From assembly GCF_004134865.1 (NCBI RefSeq), contig NZ_SDPO01000002.1:186001-250000 (forward strand): DNA of 64,000 nt. The letters are read 5' to 3'. Below, piece by piece: positions 17,966-25,960 of this stretch (positions are counted from its first letter, which is position 1; every line of letters starts with the position of its first letter). Origin of the DNA: Agromyces fucosus. Lineage in GTDB: Bacteria > Actinomycetota > Actinomycetes > Actinomycetales > Microbacteriaceae. The translations under genes were made by a program, and so were the position numbers. Below the pieces are notes generated by a model that saw only the letters and a program-made list of their open reading frames with translations, searched no databases and had not been told where the DNA came from.

Positions 17966-18003
17966 GAATTCGCGACGCCCGGGACCCGGTGCTGAGACCC
18001 CCG

Positions 18004-18543
18004 CTACCGCTGCGCCGGCGCGTACCTCGCGAAGATCGTGCCCGATTCGGAGCCCTCCACGTCGAGCAGCCGGATTCCCACCGGGTGCGGCGAGCGCAGC
18101 CGGCCCTCGGCGTTGCCGACGATGAACGGATGGATGCCCGCGTGCACCTCGTCGACGAGCCCGGCGTCCACGAGGGTGGCCGCCAACTGTCCGTAGCCGT
18201 GCGAGATGATGGAGCCGTACCGTTCGCGGAGGCCACGCACCGCATCGACGACGTCGCCCTCGATGAGTGTGCAGTTCCAGTCGAGCGGGCCCGTGAGCGT
18301 CGTCGATGCGACGAACTTCGGCAGGGCGTTGTAGTGCGCGGCGAAGCCGCGCTCGTCAGTCTGCTTCGGCCAGTACTCGCGGAAGAACTCGTAGCTCTCA
18401 CGGCCGAGCAGCACCGCATCGGCGCCGAAGACGAGTTCGTCTGAGTGGCGCACCAGATCGGGATCGTTGTCGTCGAACCACTGCTCCATCTGGTCGAACG
18501 CGCCGTCGAGGGTCATTTCGAAGGAGATCGTCACTGTTCCCAT
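18004..18543 (-). CDS. Dihydrofolate-reductase-like (RibD C-terminal domain) protein
   Basis: A 179-residue RibD_C/DHFR-like protein, the second in the window. The start MGTVTISFEMTLDGAFDQ has the family 'strand then SLDG' pattern. VLLGRESYEFFREYWP is near residue 48 and KFVAS near 78. SIISHGYGQLAATLVDAGLVDE follows, with the C-terminal HPFIVGNAEGRL and a terminal beta strand. ATG 18543 is used because the domain starts there. No operon partner is evident; the winged-helix gene upstream ends 67 bases earlier on the same strand. Substrate unknown. Confidence 0.82.
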   Translation of the reverse strand: MGTVTISFEMTLDGAFDQMEQWFDDNDPDLVRHSDELVFGADAVLLGRESYEFFREYWPKQTDERGFAAHYNALPKFVASTTLTGPLDWNCTLIEGDVVDAVRGLRERYGSIISHGYGQLAATLVDAGLVDEVHAGIHPFIVGNAEGRLRSPHPVGIRLLDVEGSESGTIFARYAPAQR

Positions 18544-18610
18544 GCATTCCAGACTGCGCCTTCGAGCGCCGGATGTCACGGGGTCGATCGAGTCTGCATT
18601 GCGCGGCGAG

Positions 18611-19678
18611 TCAGCTCCCGTCGAGTCGCACCTTCGCCTCGAGTCCGAGGAATTCGCCGTACCGGTCCGCGGCATCCTGAATCGCCCGGACCTCGCGCGG
18701 CGACAGCGGGCGATGCGGGTGCACCGCGAACGCGACCGCCTTCGCCGTCACCGTGCGCTTCATGCCGGCGACGAGCTGCCCGTCGACGAGCGCCATGCCG
18801 ATCGCCGTCTCCCGCGCCCGCGGCACCACGCCGTCGGCGTCGACGACCCAGCGCGAGTCCTGGTAGCCGCGGTACATCTCGTCGAGCACCTGCAGCAGGT
18901 GACCGGCGGGCGCAGCGGATGCCGGGGCTTCGCCTGGCGCATGCCGGAAGGTGCGGCCATCGTGCTCGAACGAGGCAAGACGGTCGCCGGCCGCGGCGAT
19001 GCCCCGCCGCACGTCGGTCACGGTGAGGGTCGCCCAGTAGGCGAGGTCTCGATCGGTGGCCGGGCCGTGCGAGGTGAAGTACCGCAAGGCGAGCTCGGCG
19101 AGAGCCTCGTCGCGGTCGAGGCGACGCGGTGCCGGCACGCGATCGGCGAAGCGCGCGTAGGTGTGCTCGCCGTCTCGCGGCGCGCCGCTGCAGATGCGGC
19201 CCTGCACCTCGAGGCGACCGAGCAGCAGCATGAGCTGCTGGCCCGTGACCTGCTCGCCTCGCTCGGCCAGCGCGTCGGCGATGTCGCCCCTGGTGCGGTC
19301 GGGCGAGTCCGCGAGCATCGTCTCGACGGCGTCGCCGAGCATGCCGAGCCGGTTGGCGATCGGCCGCAGTTGCTGTTCGAAGATCGGCATGACGCGCGGC
19401 GCGGTGAGCTCCTGCAGCCAGAGCGCGTCATCGGCGTGCACGTAGTGCCAGGTCGACCGCAGTACGTGGATGCGAAGGATGCGGCCCTCGGCGAGCGCGT
19501 CTGCGAGGTCGCCCTGCCGCGGCGACGCGGTGCGTGTGGCGACCGCCCACGCCGACTGCGAGGCGTTCTCGGCCTGCACGGCGGCGAGGGTGCGCACGAC
19601 GTCCTCCGCCGTCGCGGCGGGTGCGGCGAGCCGTTGCGAGTGCAGCCGCCACCGGGCGAGGTCTCGGTCGCTGATCAC
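18611..19678 (-). CDS. Winged-helix DNA-binding protein of the AlkZ/YcaQ (HTH_42) family
   Basis: A 355-residue protein with the HTH_42 family hallmarks. These are an early AAVQAENASQSAWAVATRT segment, where characterised AlkZ glycosylases have their catalytic glutamines, and ILRIHVLRSTWHYVHADDALWL near residue 70. The central winged-helix arrays and the C-terminal VHPHRPLSPREVRAIQDAADRYGEFLG complete the pattern. AlkZ/YcaQ enzymes unhook or excise bulky alkylated bases and protect antibiotic producers from genotoxins. Many actinobacterial homologues are uncharacterised and may be housekeeping. The QxQ-type motif here reads QAENASQ, so glycosylase activity is uncertain. Confidence 0.8.
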   Translation of the reverse strand: MISDRDLARWRLHSQRLAAPAATAEDVVRTLAAVQAENASQSAWAVATRTASPRQGDLADALAEGRILRIHVLRSTWHYVHADDALWLQELTAPRVMPIFEQQLRPIANRLGMLGDAVETMLADSPDRTRGDIADALAERGEQVTGQQLMLLLGRLEVQGRICSGAPRDGEHTYARFADRVPAPRRLDRDEALAELALRYFTSHGPATDRDLAYWATLTVTDVRRGIAAAGDRLASFEHDGRTFRHAPGEAPASAAPAGHLLQVLDEMYRGYQDSRWVVDADGVVPRARETAIGMALVDGQLVAGMKRTVTAKAVAFAVHPHRPLSPREVRAIQDAADRYGEFLGLEAKVRLDGS

Positions 19679-19740
19679 CCCTGCAGCGTATGTGCGGGCG
19701 CACGCCGGGCACCAGAGAGGTGAACGGTGCTCCGGTTCTC

Positions 19741-19763
19741 CGGTACTTCGGTACTTCGGTACC
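19741..19763. repeat. Tandem CGGTACTT repeat
   Basis: Two exact copies of CGGTACTT (19741-19756) and a partial third (CGGTACC) lie in the gap between the winged-helix gene and the thioesterase. GGTAC at one end and GTACC at the other also make the tract partly self-complementary. It could be an operator for either gene; no further support. Confidence 0.45.
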
Positions 19764-19875
19764 GCCTCCCAATCCGCACACCCTGCGCGCGACGCGGAAT
19801 CAGCCGCGGTAGCCGCATCCGATGCATCGGCGTAGCCTGTGCCGCGACGTGCCCGCGAGAACCGAGGAGGGCCCG

Positions 19876-20298
19876 ATGTCGCCGACGCCGATCGTCTACG
19901 AGACCGTGCACCGCATCGCCTTCTCGGAGCTCGATCCGTTCCAGCACGTGAGCACCGGCAACTACGCCAGGTACTTCACCGACCACCGCATGGAAGGGCT
20001 GGGGCGATACGCCGGTTGGGATCTGCCCACCCTCGGCTCCCTCGGTTTCATGACATGGGTGCGGCGCATGGAGATCGACTTCATCAGGCCCCTGACCGCT
20101 GACCAGGAGGTCTCGATCATTTCCTTCGTGCGCGAGTTCCGAGGCCCCGACGCGATGATCGAGTGCACGATGACGGATGCCGCGGGCACGACGGTCTCGA
20201 CTTGCCTCATGGTCGTGGCCCACGTCGACGGCCGCACACGGCGAGCCACGGATTGGCCCGCCGAACTCCAGGCACTCTTCTTCGAACCCGACGGCTGA
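19876..20298 (+). CDS. Hotdog-fold acyl-CoA thioesterase (4HBT type)
   Basis: A 140-residue single hotdog domain. FSELDPFQHVSTGNYARYFTDHRM at about residues 14-37 carries the Asp and His equivalents of the YbgC/4-hydroxybenzoyl-CoA thioesterase active site, and the helix continues through MEGLGRY. RRMEIDFIRPLTADQEVSI is the second family strand. Start ATG 19876 has GAGGAGG (19864-19870) just upstream; an ATG at 19822 is not supported. The substrate acyl-CoA cannot be told from sequence. It is monocistronic and followed by a bidirectional hairpin. Confidence 0.85.
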   Translation: MSPTPIVYETVHRIAFSELDPFQHVSTGNYARYFTDHRMEGLGRYAGWDLPTLGSLGFMTWVRRMEIDFIRPLTADQEVSIISFVREFRGPDAMIECTMTDAAGTTVSTCLMVVAHVDGRTRRATDWPAELQALFFEPDG

Positions 20299-20302
20299 CG
20301 GT

Positions 20303-20353
20303 CCGGGCGCCGAACGAACGAAGCCGCCGGCGCCCGGTGAGGGCGTCGGCGGC
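20303..20353. terminator. Bidirectional terminator between thioesterase and DUF4097 genes
   Basis: Two competing hairpins: 20303-20312 with 20328-20337 (10 perfect pairs), and 20323-20335 with 20341-20353 (13 positions, one G-T type mismatch) around GGTGA. They lie in the 82-base gap between convergent genes. Confidence 0.7.
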
Positions 20354-20380
20354 GTCGACTCGTCCAGCAGAAGGAGCTGC

Positions 20381-21052
20381 TCAGAGGCTCCGTGCCTCGA
20401 TGTCGCCGTACGCGGTGGTCGCCGTGATGGCGAGTTCGGCGTCGGCGCCCTTGGTGTTGTTGAGCGAGTTCTGCACGCGGCCGAAGCTGGTGCCTGCGTC
20501 GAGCGTGGCGGATGCCCCGGGCACGACGCCGACCGACAGGTTGCCGGCCTGTGCGCTCAGCACGACCGAGCCGCGCACGGCCTCGGCGATGCGGATGTCG
20601 CCCTTCTGGGTGCTGATCTCCGCCGGGCCGTTGAGGCGACCGACCACGACGTCGCCGGCGAGCGCCGACAGGCGCACGCTCGCGGCCTCGTCGATCTTGA
20701 CCGTGCCGTTGGCGCCCGCGAACTCGACGTCGCCGAGGCGTCCGACGCCGCGGAACTCGGCCGCGGCCGCCTTCGCCTCGACACGGGAGCCGGCCGGCAC
20801 CTGCACCGTGACCTCGACCGATCCCGACGGGCCGAGGATCTGGTTGCCGGCGGGCGTCGCGACACGCAGCACGCCGTCGCGGTAGTCGATCGTCGTCTCT
20901 TCGGCCATCTTCACGTCGCGGCTCTTCGACGCGTTGGCGGGGCGGACCTCGATCGTGGTGTCGGCCCGGTCGGCGGCGATGACCTGCACGCGGCCCGCCG
21001 AGATGTCGAGCACGGCGGCGATGGGGGCGGGGGTGTCGAACTTCTGCAGCAT
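20381..21052 (-). CDS. DUF4097-type beta-strand repeat protein
   Basis: A 223-residue protein built of short repeating beta strands (VEVTVQVPAGSRVEAKAA, AEFRGVGRLGDVEFAGANGTVKIDEA, VVVGRLNGPAEISTQKGDIRIAEA), predicted to form a right-handed beta helix of the DUF4097 (putative adhesin) type. It has no signal peptide or membrane segment, unlike the membrane-associated LiaG-like members, so it appears cytoplasmic. Its start is preceded by GAAGGAA. It is divergent from a composite HTH regulator and shares a repeat-rich promoter region with it. Such pairs recur in actinobacteria but their function is unknown. Confidence 0.82.
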   Translation of the reverse strand: MLQKFDTPAPIAAVLDISAGRVQVIAADRADTTIEVRPANASKSRDVKMAEETTIDYRDGVLRVATPAGNQILGPSGSVEVTVQVPAGSRVEAKAAAAEFRGVGRLGDVEFAGANGTVKIDEAASVRLSALAGDVVVGRLNGPAEISTQKGDIRIAEAVRGSVVLSAQAGNLSVGVVPGASATLDAGTSFGRVQNSLNNTKGADAELAITATTAYGDIEARSL

Positions 21053-21287
21053 GATGATTCCTTCGAGTTGGTGTTGCGTTCAGTGGTGTTTCTGATGTTG
21101 GTAACGCTACGTTGCATTCACAACTTGCGCAACGATGGAATTGCATCCGGCATTCTAAAATGCTGGTCAAGTACATATAATCGTTGCAACAGCTTCGATT
21201 TCAACGCAATGACGAGCACAACGCTCGTTGCAATGGTCGTGGAACGAACGTCATACTGGAGGCATTCCGTCGACGAAGGAGGCCACC
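21053..21287. promoter_or_regulatory. AT-rich divergent promoter with repeated CGTTGCA operator words
   Basis: Repeated related words are CGTTGCA (21110-21116), the palindrome TTGCGCAA followed by CG (21125-21134), TTGCATCC (21141-21148), the palindrome GTTGCAAC (21183-21190), CAACGCAATG (21202-21211) and CGTTGCAA (21226-21233). A perfect -10, TATAAT, is at 21176-21181. The base composition is far below the surroundings in GC. This looks like a multi-site operator for the divergent HTH protein. Confidence 0.65.
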
Positions 21288-22049
21288 ATGCCGGGAGGCA
21301 GGCTCACCCAGCACGAACGCCAGCAGATCTCGCTGGGCCTCGCCGACGACCTCGCCTACGCGGAGATCGCCAGGCGCCTCGACCGCCCGACCTCGACGAT
21401 CACCCGCGAGGTGATGCGCAACGGCGGACCCGGGGCCTATCGTGCCGATCTCGCCCAGCGGGCCACAGAGCGCCGCACCCATCAGCGCAAGCCGGCGGCA
21501 CCGCGCGGCACAGGCGCACCCGCGCCGGCCCACGGCCGGGACCCCGACGCCGTGCACGAGTACGAGGAGGCGTTCATCACGATCCTCATGCAGTCGGGGC
21601 TGCCCCGCATGGCGGCTTCGGTGCTCACCTGCCTCTACACCTCCGATGCGGGCAGCCTGACGGCAGCGGAACTCGTGCAGCGCCTCCAGGTCAGCCCGGC
21701 GTCGGTCTCCAAGGCGGTCGCCCTGCTCGAGAACGTGGGGCTCGTGCGCCGCGAGGTCGAGGCGGGCCGCCGCGAACGCTACTCGGCCGACAACGACGCC
21801 TGGTACCAGTCGATGATCGCCGCGGCCCGCTCCAACGCCGAGCTCGCCGAGGCCGCCCGGCGCGGCGTCAACGTGTTCGGTCGCGACACGCCTGCGGGCA
21901 ACCGCCTCCAGAACATGGCGCGCTTCGTCGACTTCGTCGCCGAGAGCATCGCCCGAGCGGCCGAACAGGCCAGGGACATCCTCTCGACGATGCCGACCAC
22001 GAACGCGGCCGCCACGAGCAGCCCCACCTCGAACGACGACGAACGCTGA
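21288..22049 (+). CDS. Composite HTH regulator (IS30-like HTH_38 plus MarR/GbsR-like winged helix)
   Basis: A 253-residue DNA-binding protein. Residues 5-50 (RLTQHERQQISLGLADDLAYAEIARRLDRPTSTITREV) match the helix-turn-helix seen at the start of IS30-type proteins, here used without any transposase domain. After an Ala/Pro-rich linker, residues about 88-175 form a MarR/GbsR-like winged helix (LPRMAASVLTCLYTSDAGSLTAAELVQRLQVSPASVSKAVALLENVGLVRR), followed by a helical C-terminus and a Ser/Thr-rich tail. ATG 21288 has GAAGGAGG at 21275-21282. Divergent from the DUF4097 gene; it likely represses both through the repeats between them. Confidence 0.8.
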   Translation: MPGGRLTQHERQQISLGLADDLAYAEIARRLDRPTSTITREVMRNGGPGAYRADLAQRATERRTHQRKPAAPRGTGAPAPAHGRDPDAVHEYEEAFITILMQSGLPRMAASVLTCLYTSDAGSLTAAELVQRLQVSPASVSKAVALLENVGLVRREVEAGRRERYSADNDAWYQSMIAAARSNAELAEAARRGVNVFGRDTPAGNRLQNMARFVDFVAESIARAAEQARDILSTMPTTNAAATSSPTSNDDER

Positions 22050-22102
22050 CGGATGTCGCGGCTCGTGCAGTGCGAACGAGCGAGACCTGCGACGATCGAG
22101 GA

Positions 22103-22759
22103 ATGACCAGCCCGGACCCGATCGACCTCGCCGCCTGGCCGCGGCGCGAGGCGTTCGAGCACTACCGCAACCAGGTGCCGTGCACCTACGCCATCACCGT
22201 CGAGATCGACGTGACGGCCTTCGCAGCGGCACTGCGCTCCTCGTCGCGCAAGACGTACGTCGCGCAGATCTGGGCGATCGCCACCGTCGTCAATCGGTAC
22301 CGCGAGTTCCGCATGGCGTTGACCGACGCCGGTGAGCCGGCGAGCTGGCCCGTGGTGCACCCCGCGTTCACGGTGTTCAACGCCGCACGCGAGACCTTCG
22401 CAGCCGCCTGGGCGCCCTACGACCCCGATTTCGGCCGCTTCCACGATCGGGCCGCCGAGCTGCTCGCCTCCACGGCGAGCGCGACCACGATGTTCCCGCA
22501 GGGCGCGCTCCCGCCGAACGTGTTCGACGTGTCGAGCCTGCCGTGGACGAGCTTCACCGGATTCACCCTGCAGATCGACGGCGGCACGAGCCATCTGTTG
22601 CCGATCTTCACGCTCGGCCGGTACCTCGAGCGCGAGGGACGCACGCTGCTGCCGGTCGCCGTGCAGATCCACCACGCCGCCGCCGACGGGTTCCACACGG
22701 CGCGGCTGCTGGGCGCCCTCGAAGCGCTCATGGCCGATGCGAGCTGGGTGAGCGCGTGA
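22103..22759 (+). CDS. Chloramphenicol acetyltransferase (CatA family)
   Basis: A 218-residue trimeric-CAT-type enzyme, close to the 210-220 residues of classical type A CATs. Conserved blocks are NQVPCTYAITVEIDVTAF at about 23-40, YREFRMAL near 70, VHPAFTVFNAARETFAAAWAPY at about 86-107, LPWTSFTGFTLQI near 150 and LPVAVQIHHAAADGFHTARL at about 185-204. The last block contains the catalytic HHxxxDG histidine. All active-site landmarks are present, so acetylation of chloramphenicol or another hydroxylated compound with acetyl-CoA is likely. There is no mobile-element context; it is chromosomal and overlaps a small downstream gene by 4 bases. Confidence 0.88.
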   Translation: MTSPDPIDLAAWPRREAFEHYRNQVPCTYAITVEIDVTAFAAALRSSSRKTYVAQIWAIATVVNRYREFRMALTDAGEPASWPVVHPAFTVFNAARETFAAAWAPYDPDFGRFHDRAAELLASTASATTMFPQGALPPNVFDVSSLPWTSFTGFTLQIDGGTSHLLPIFTLGRYLEREGRTLLPVAVQIHHAAADGFHTARLLGALEALMADASWVSA

Positions 22760-23064
22760 CATCCGCTGAGCCGGCCCCGGCCACGCGACGCATCGAACTG
22801 ACCCTGCGCAAGCCGTGGTTCGCGCTCTACGGCCGGGTCAGGCCGACCCTCGTGATCGGGGGCCTCGGCCAGCCCGCGCAGTGGGGCATCGGCACCTGGC
22901 AGCTCCCCGCCGACGAGACCGCGGTGATCGGCGTCTACCTGTTCAACCGCATGTGGCGCTTCGGCCGCGCCGAGTTCGCGCTCGAGCCGCACCATGCGCC
23001 GGCGCTCGAGTACCGGGCGCCGGCGCTGCCGTTCCTGCCCGGGCGCATCAGCACTCGGGCGTAG
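22756..23064 (+). CDS. Conserved small protein of unknown function
   Basis: A 102-residue basic protein starting at GTG 22756, overlapping the CAT stop (GTGA). It has no membrane helix or signal peptide. The middle, TLVIGGLGQPAQWGIGTWQLPADETAVIGVYLFNRMWRFGRAEFAL, reads like a set of beta strands with a short helix, and the end LPFLPGRIS is proline-rich. I do not recognise the family. The coupled start with the acetyltransferase suggests cotranslation and a related role. Confidence 0.7.
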   Translation: MTSAEPAPATRRIELTLRKPWFALYGRVRPTLVIGGLGQPAQWGIGTWQLPADETAVIGVYLFNRMWRFGRAEFALEPHHAPALEYRAPALPFLPGRISTRA

Positions 23065-23138
23065 GCCACGACGTCGGCGTGACGACGTCGGCGCGACAAC
23101 CCCGGCGCGACGACGCCCGCTCGACTAGGGTCGCCGGT

Positions 23139-23546
23139 ATGACCGACCGACCGCCGCCCGAGCTCATCGCCGCCGTCGTGCTCGGCTACGTCACCGGCGT
23201 GATCGAGGTACTCGCGGGCATCGCGCTCATGTTCGCCCGCTACCTCCCCGACGTGGAGGGCGCCGAGCGAGTGGTCGTCACGATCGCCGGGGCATGCACG
23301 GTGCTGCTCGGGCTCTTCGTGATCGCGATCGCGGCGGGCCTCACCCGAGCCCGGCTCGACGCCCGCGTGCTCGTCACCGTGCTGCTCGGCATCACCATCG
23401 CGCTCGACGTGGTGGTCCTGATCGCCTCGCCCGGGCTCTGGTTCGTGCTCGTCGGCCTCGTACTCGCGACAACGGCGATCACGGTGTTGTGGACGGGTCG
23501 AACTGCGCGGTTCTTCGCACGTACCGCCGGTGCGCGAACCGAATGA
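23139..23546 (+). CDS. Small four-helix membrane protein, unknown function
   Basis: A 135-residue protein with four predicted membrane helices (LIAAVVLGYVTGVIEVLAGI, VVVTIAGACTVLLGLFVIAIA, VLVTVLLGITIALDVVVLIA, LWFVLVGLVLATTAITVLW) and a short basic C-terminal tail. It does not match a family I can name. The last 68 bases overlap, tail to tail, the end of the P-type ATPase gene on the other strand. The overlap falls in the hydrophilic tail, so both genes can be real. Confidence 0.7.
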   Translation: MTDRPPPELIAAVVLGYVTGVIEVLAGIALMFARYLPDVEGAERVVVTIAGACTVLLGLFVIAIAAGLTRARLDARVLVTVLLGITIALDVVVLIASPGLWFVLVGLVLATTAITVLWTGRTARFFARTAGARTE

Positions 23547-25905
23547 CTTCGATCGCGCCGATGCTCACGACCGCCACGGCGAGCACGAGCGCCGCCGTCA
23601 CAGGTGACGGGTCGACGAACACCAGGAACTCCGTGACGAGCGGCACCGAGTACACGAGGATGAGGCCGACCATCATCGCCCCGATGATGAGGATCTTCCA
23701 TCCGTCGATCGGCCGCGAGAGCACGATCAGCACCCACAGCCCGATGATGGTGAGCAGCAGGGTCGAGCCCGTGCGCAGTTCGTCCTCGCCGATGCCGGCC
23801 TGCGTCGCCGCCCAGCTGTAGACGAACAGTGCGACCGCGACGACGACACCGGCCGGAATCGCGAAGCTCAGCGACCGCCGCAGGAACCCGGGTACGTAGC
23901 GCCGCGTGTTCGGCATGAGCGCGAGGAAGAAGGCCGGGATGCCGATCGTGAGACCGTCGATCACCGAGAGCTGGCGCGGCAGGAACGGGAAGGCGAGCAC
24001 GAACACGCCGAAGAGCAGCGCGAGCCCGGTCGCGTAGACCGTCTTGGTGAGGAACAACATCGAGACGCGCTCGATGTTCGCGATCACCTGACGGCCCTCG
24101 GCGACGACGCGAGGCAGATGCGAGAACTTGCCGTCGAGCAGCACGATGCGGGCGACGGCCTTCGTCGCCGGAGACCCCGACTCCATCGCGATGCCGATGT
24201 CGGCCTCCTTGATCGCGAGTGCGTCGTTGACGCCGTCGCCCGTCATCGCCACCGTGTGACCCGCTTGCTTCAGCGCGATCACCACGGCCTTCTTCTGGTC
24301 GGGCGTGACGCGCCCGAACACCAGGTGCTGCGACAGCACCGCTGCGAGCTCGGCCGGGTCGTCGGGCAGCTGCCGGGCGTCGAAGCCGTCGGCGGCATCG
24401 AGCCCCACGCTGCGCGCGATCGCAGCCACGGTCGCAGGGTTGTCGCCGGAGATGATGCGCACAGCCACGCCCTGCTCGGCGAAGTACGCGAGGGTCTCCG
24501 CGGCATCCGGCCGGACGCGCTCGCGGAACGTCACGAGCGCGACCGGTTCGAGCCCGTCGGGCAGCGCCTCCGCCTCCTCGTCGAGCGGCTCGGCACTGCG
24601 GGCGAGCACGAGCGTGCGCAGGCCGGATGCCGCGAGCTCCCGTGAGTCCCCCGCCAGCCGGTTGTCGGGGAAGACCATCTCCGGGCCGCCGAGCACCCAG
24701 CTGCCCGCGACATCCGTGCCGGCGGCGAACGCGACCGCGCTCCACTTGCGCGCCGACGAGAACGGGATGCGCGCCGTGGGCGCCGCAGCGGGCACGTCGC
24801 CGTAGGTGTCGGCGAGGCAGCGGGCGGTGGCGTTCGCGTCGGGTTCGATGCCGTTCCAGGCGAGCACCCTGCGCCACGCCGCAGCGCCACCCGCGACACC
24901 CTCGCCGGCCTCGCCGGCCTCGAGCGGGTGCTCGGCGTCGAACGCGATGCTTCCCTCGGTGAGCGTGCCGGTCTTGTCGAGACAGATCAGGTCGACTCGT
25001 GCGAGGCCCTCGACCGCCGCGAGCTCCTGCACGAGCACCTGCTGCCTGGCCAGCTTCACCGCCCCGACCGCGAAGGCGATGCTCGTCATGAGCACGAGCC
25101 CGAGCGGGATCATCGCGACGAGTGCGGCGATCGTGTTGACGGCCGCCTGACGCCAGTCGCCGGACTCGATCGCCTGCTCCCACCCGCCGAACACGAACAT
25201 CTGCGCGTTGAAGACGAGCAGCGCGATCGGCCCGACGATCCACGACACGACGCGCAGCACCTTGTCGATCGACGTTCGCAGCTCGCTCGCCACGAGCGAG
25301 AACTTCTTCGCCTGCGACGCGAGCTTGTTCGCGAACGAATCCGCGCCCGCCCGCACCACGATCGCCTCGCCTTCGCCCGCGATCACCACGGAACCCGAGA
25401 GCACCTCGTCGCCGGGCCCCTTGTCGACGGCGTCGGACTCCCCTGTGAGCATCGACTCGTCGAGCTGCAGCCGAGCGGATGCCGCGACGCGCGCGTCGGC
25501 CGGAACCTGGTCCCCCGCGCGCAGCACGAGCAGGTCGTCGAGCACGACCTCGCCGACGGCGACCTCGATCACGGCGGCGTCACGGCGCACCCGCGCCCGG
25601 GGCGCGTGCAGCAGTGCGAGCCGATCGAGCGCCGCCTTCGCGCGGAACTCCTGCACCGAGCCGATGACGGTGTTCGCGACGGCGCTGATGCCGAACAGGG
25701 CGTCCTGCCACCGCCCGAGCAGGAGCAGTACGAGGAAGCAGGCCGCGATGATGCCGTTGAACAGGGTGAGCACGTTCGCCCGGATGATGCTCGAGACGCT
25801 GCGGCTCGACTGCTGCGTGAACGCATTCGACCGGCCGTCGGCGACACGCTCGGCGGCCTGGGCGCTCGTGAGTCCGACCGGGGTCTCGACATCCGTCGTG
25901 CTCAT
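23479..25905 (-). CDS. Cation-translocating P-type ATPase (CtpE-like)
   Basis: An 808-residue P-type ATPase without N-terminal metal-binding domains. Actuator-domain motif LTGES is near residue 155, the phosphorylation site is CLDKTGTLTEG near 290, and the hinge motif is MTGDGVNDALAIKEADIGIAM near 560. Membrane helices are four or so before and six after the cytoplasmic domains. The helix before the phosphorylation site reads AMIPLGLVLMTSIAFAVG, with Pro-Leu-Gly in place of the PEGL or CPC seen in well-defined subfamilies, which resembles mycobacterial CtpE, a calcium-uptake pump. Transported ion is therefore only inferred. Monocistronic. Confidence 0.85.
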   Translation of the reverse strand: MSTTDVETPVGLTSAQAAERVADGRSNAFTQQSSRSVSSIIRANVLTLFNGIIAACFLVLLLLGRWQDALFGISAVANTVIGSVQEFRAKAALDRLALLHAPRARVRRDAAVIEVAVGEVVLDDLLVLRAGDQVPADARVAASARLQLDESMLTGESDAVDKGPGDEVLSGSVVIAGEGEAIVVRAGADSFANKLASQAKKFSLVASELRTSIDKVLRVVSWIVGPIALLVFNAQMFVFGGWEQAIESGDWRQAAVNTIAALVAMIPLGLVLMTSIAFAVGAVKLARQQVLVQELAAVEGLARVDLICLDKTGTLTEGSIAFDAEHPLEAGEAGEGVAGGAAAWRRVLAWNGIEPDANATARCLADTYGDVPAAAPTARIPFSSARKWSAVAFAAGTDVAGSWVLGGPEMVFPDNRLAGDSRELAASGLRTLVLARSAEPLDEEAEALPDGLEPVALVTFRERVRPDAAETLAYFAEQGVAVRIISGDNPATVAAIARSVGLDAADGFDARQLPDDPAELAAVLSQHLVFGRVTPDQKKAVVIALKQAGHTVAMTGDGVNDALAIKEADIGIAMESGSPATKAVARIVLLDGKFSHLPRVVAEGRQVIANIERVSMLFLTKTVYATGLALLFGVFVLAFPFLPRQLSVIDGLTIGIPAFFLALMPNTRRYVPGFLRRSLSFAIPAGVVVAVALFVYSWAATQAGIGEDELRTGSTLLLTIIGLWVLIVLSRPIDGWKILIIGAMMVGLILVYSVPLVTEFLVFVDPSPVTAALVLAVAVVSIGAIEVIRFAHRRYVRRTAQFDPSTTP

Positions 25906-25960
25906 GTGTGGAGACTACCGGCGAGGCGGTCTCAGCGTCGGGCGCCGGGCAGCGGAGCGC

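Noticed and set aside
17929-18003. yybP-ykoY-type manganese riboswitch before terC
   Set aside because: The upstream segment is too short and contains only a palindrome of the genome-wide octamer, not the riboswitch core.
21288-22049. IS30-type transposase fragment
   Set aside because: Only the N-terminal HTH resembles IS30; the rest is a winged-helix regulator with its own ribosome-binding site and operators, and no DDE domain.
20177-22759. 860-residue plus-strand frame ending in the CAT gene
   Set aside because: Only the last 218 residues match a family; the rest is antisense to DUF4097 and out of frame with the HTH regulator.
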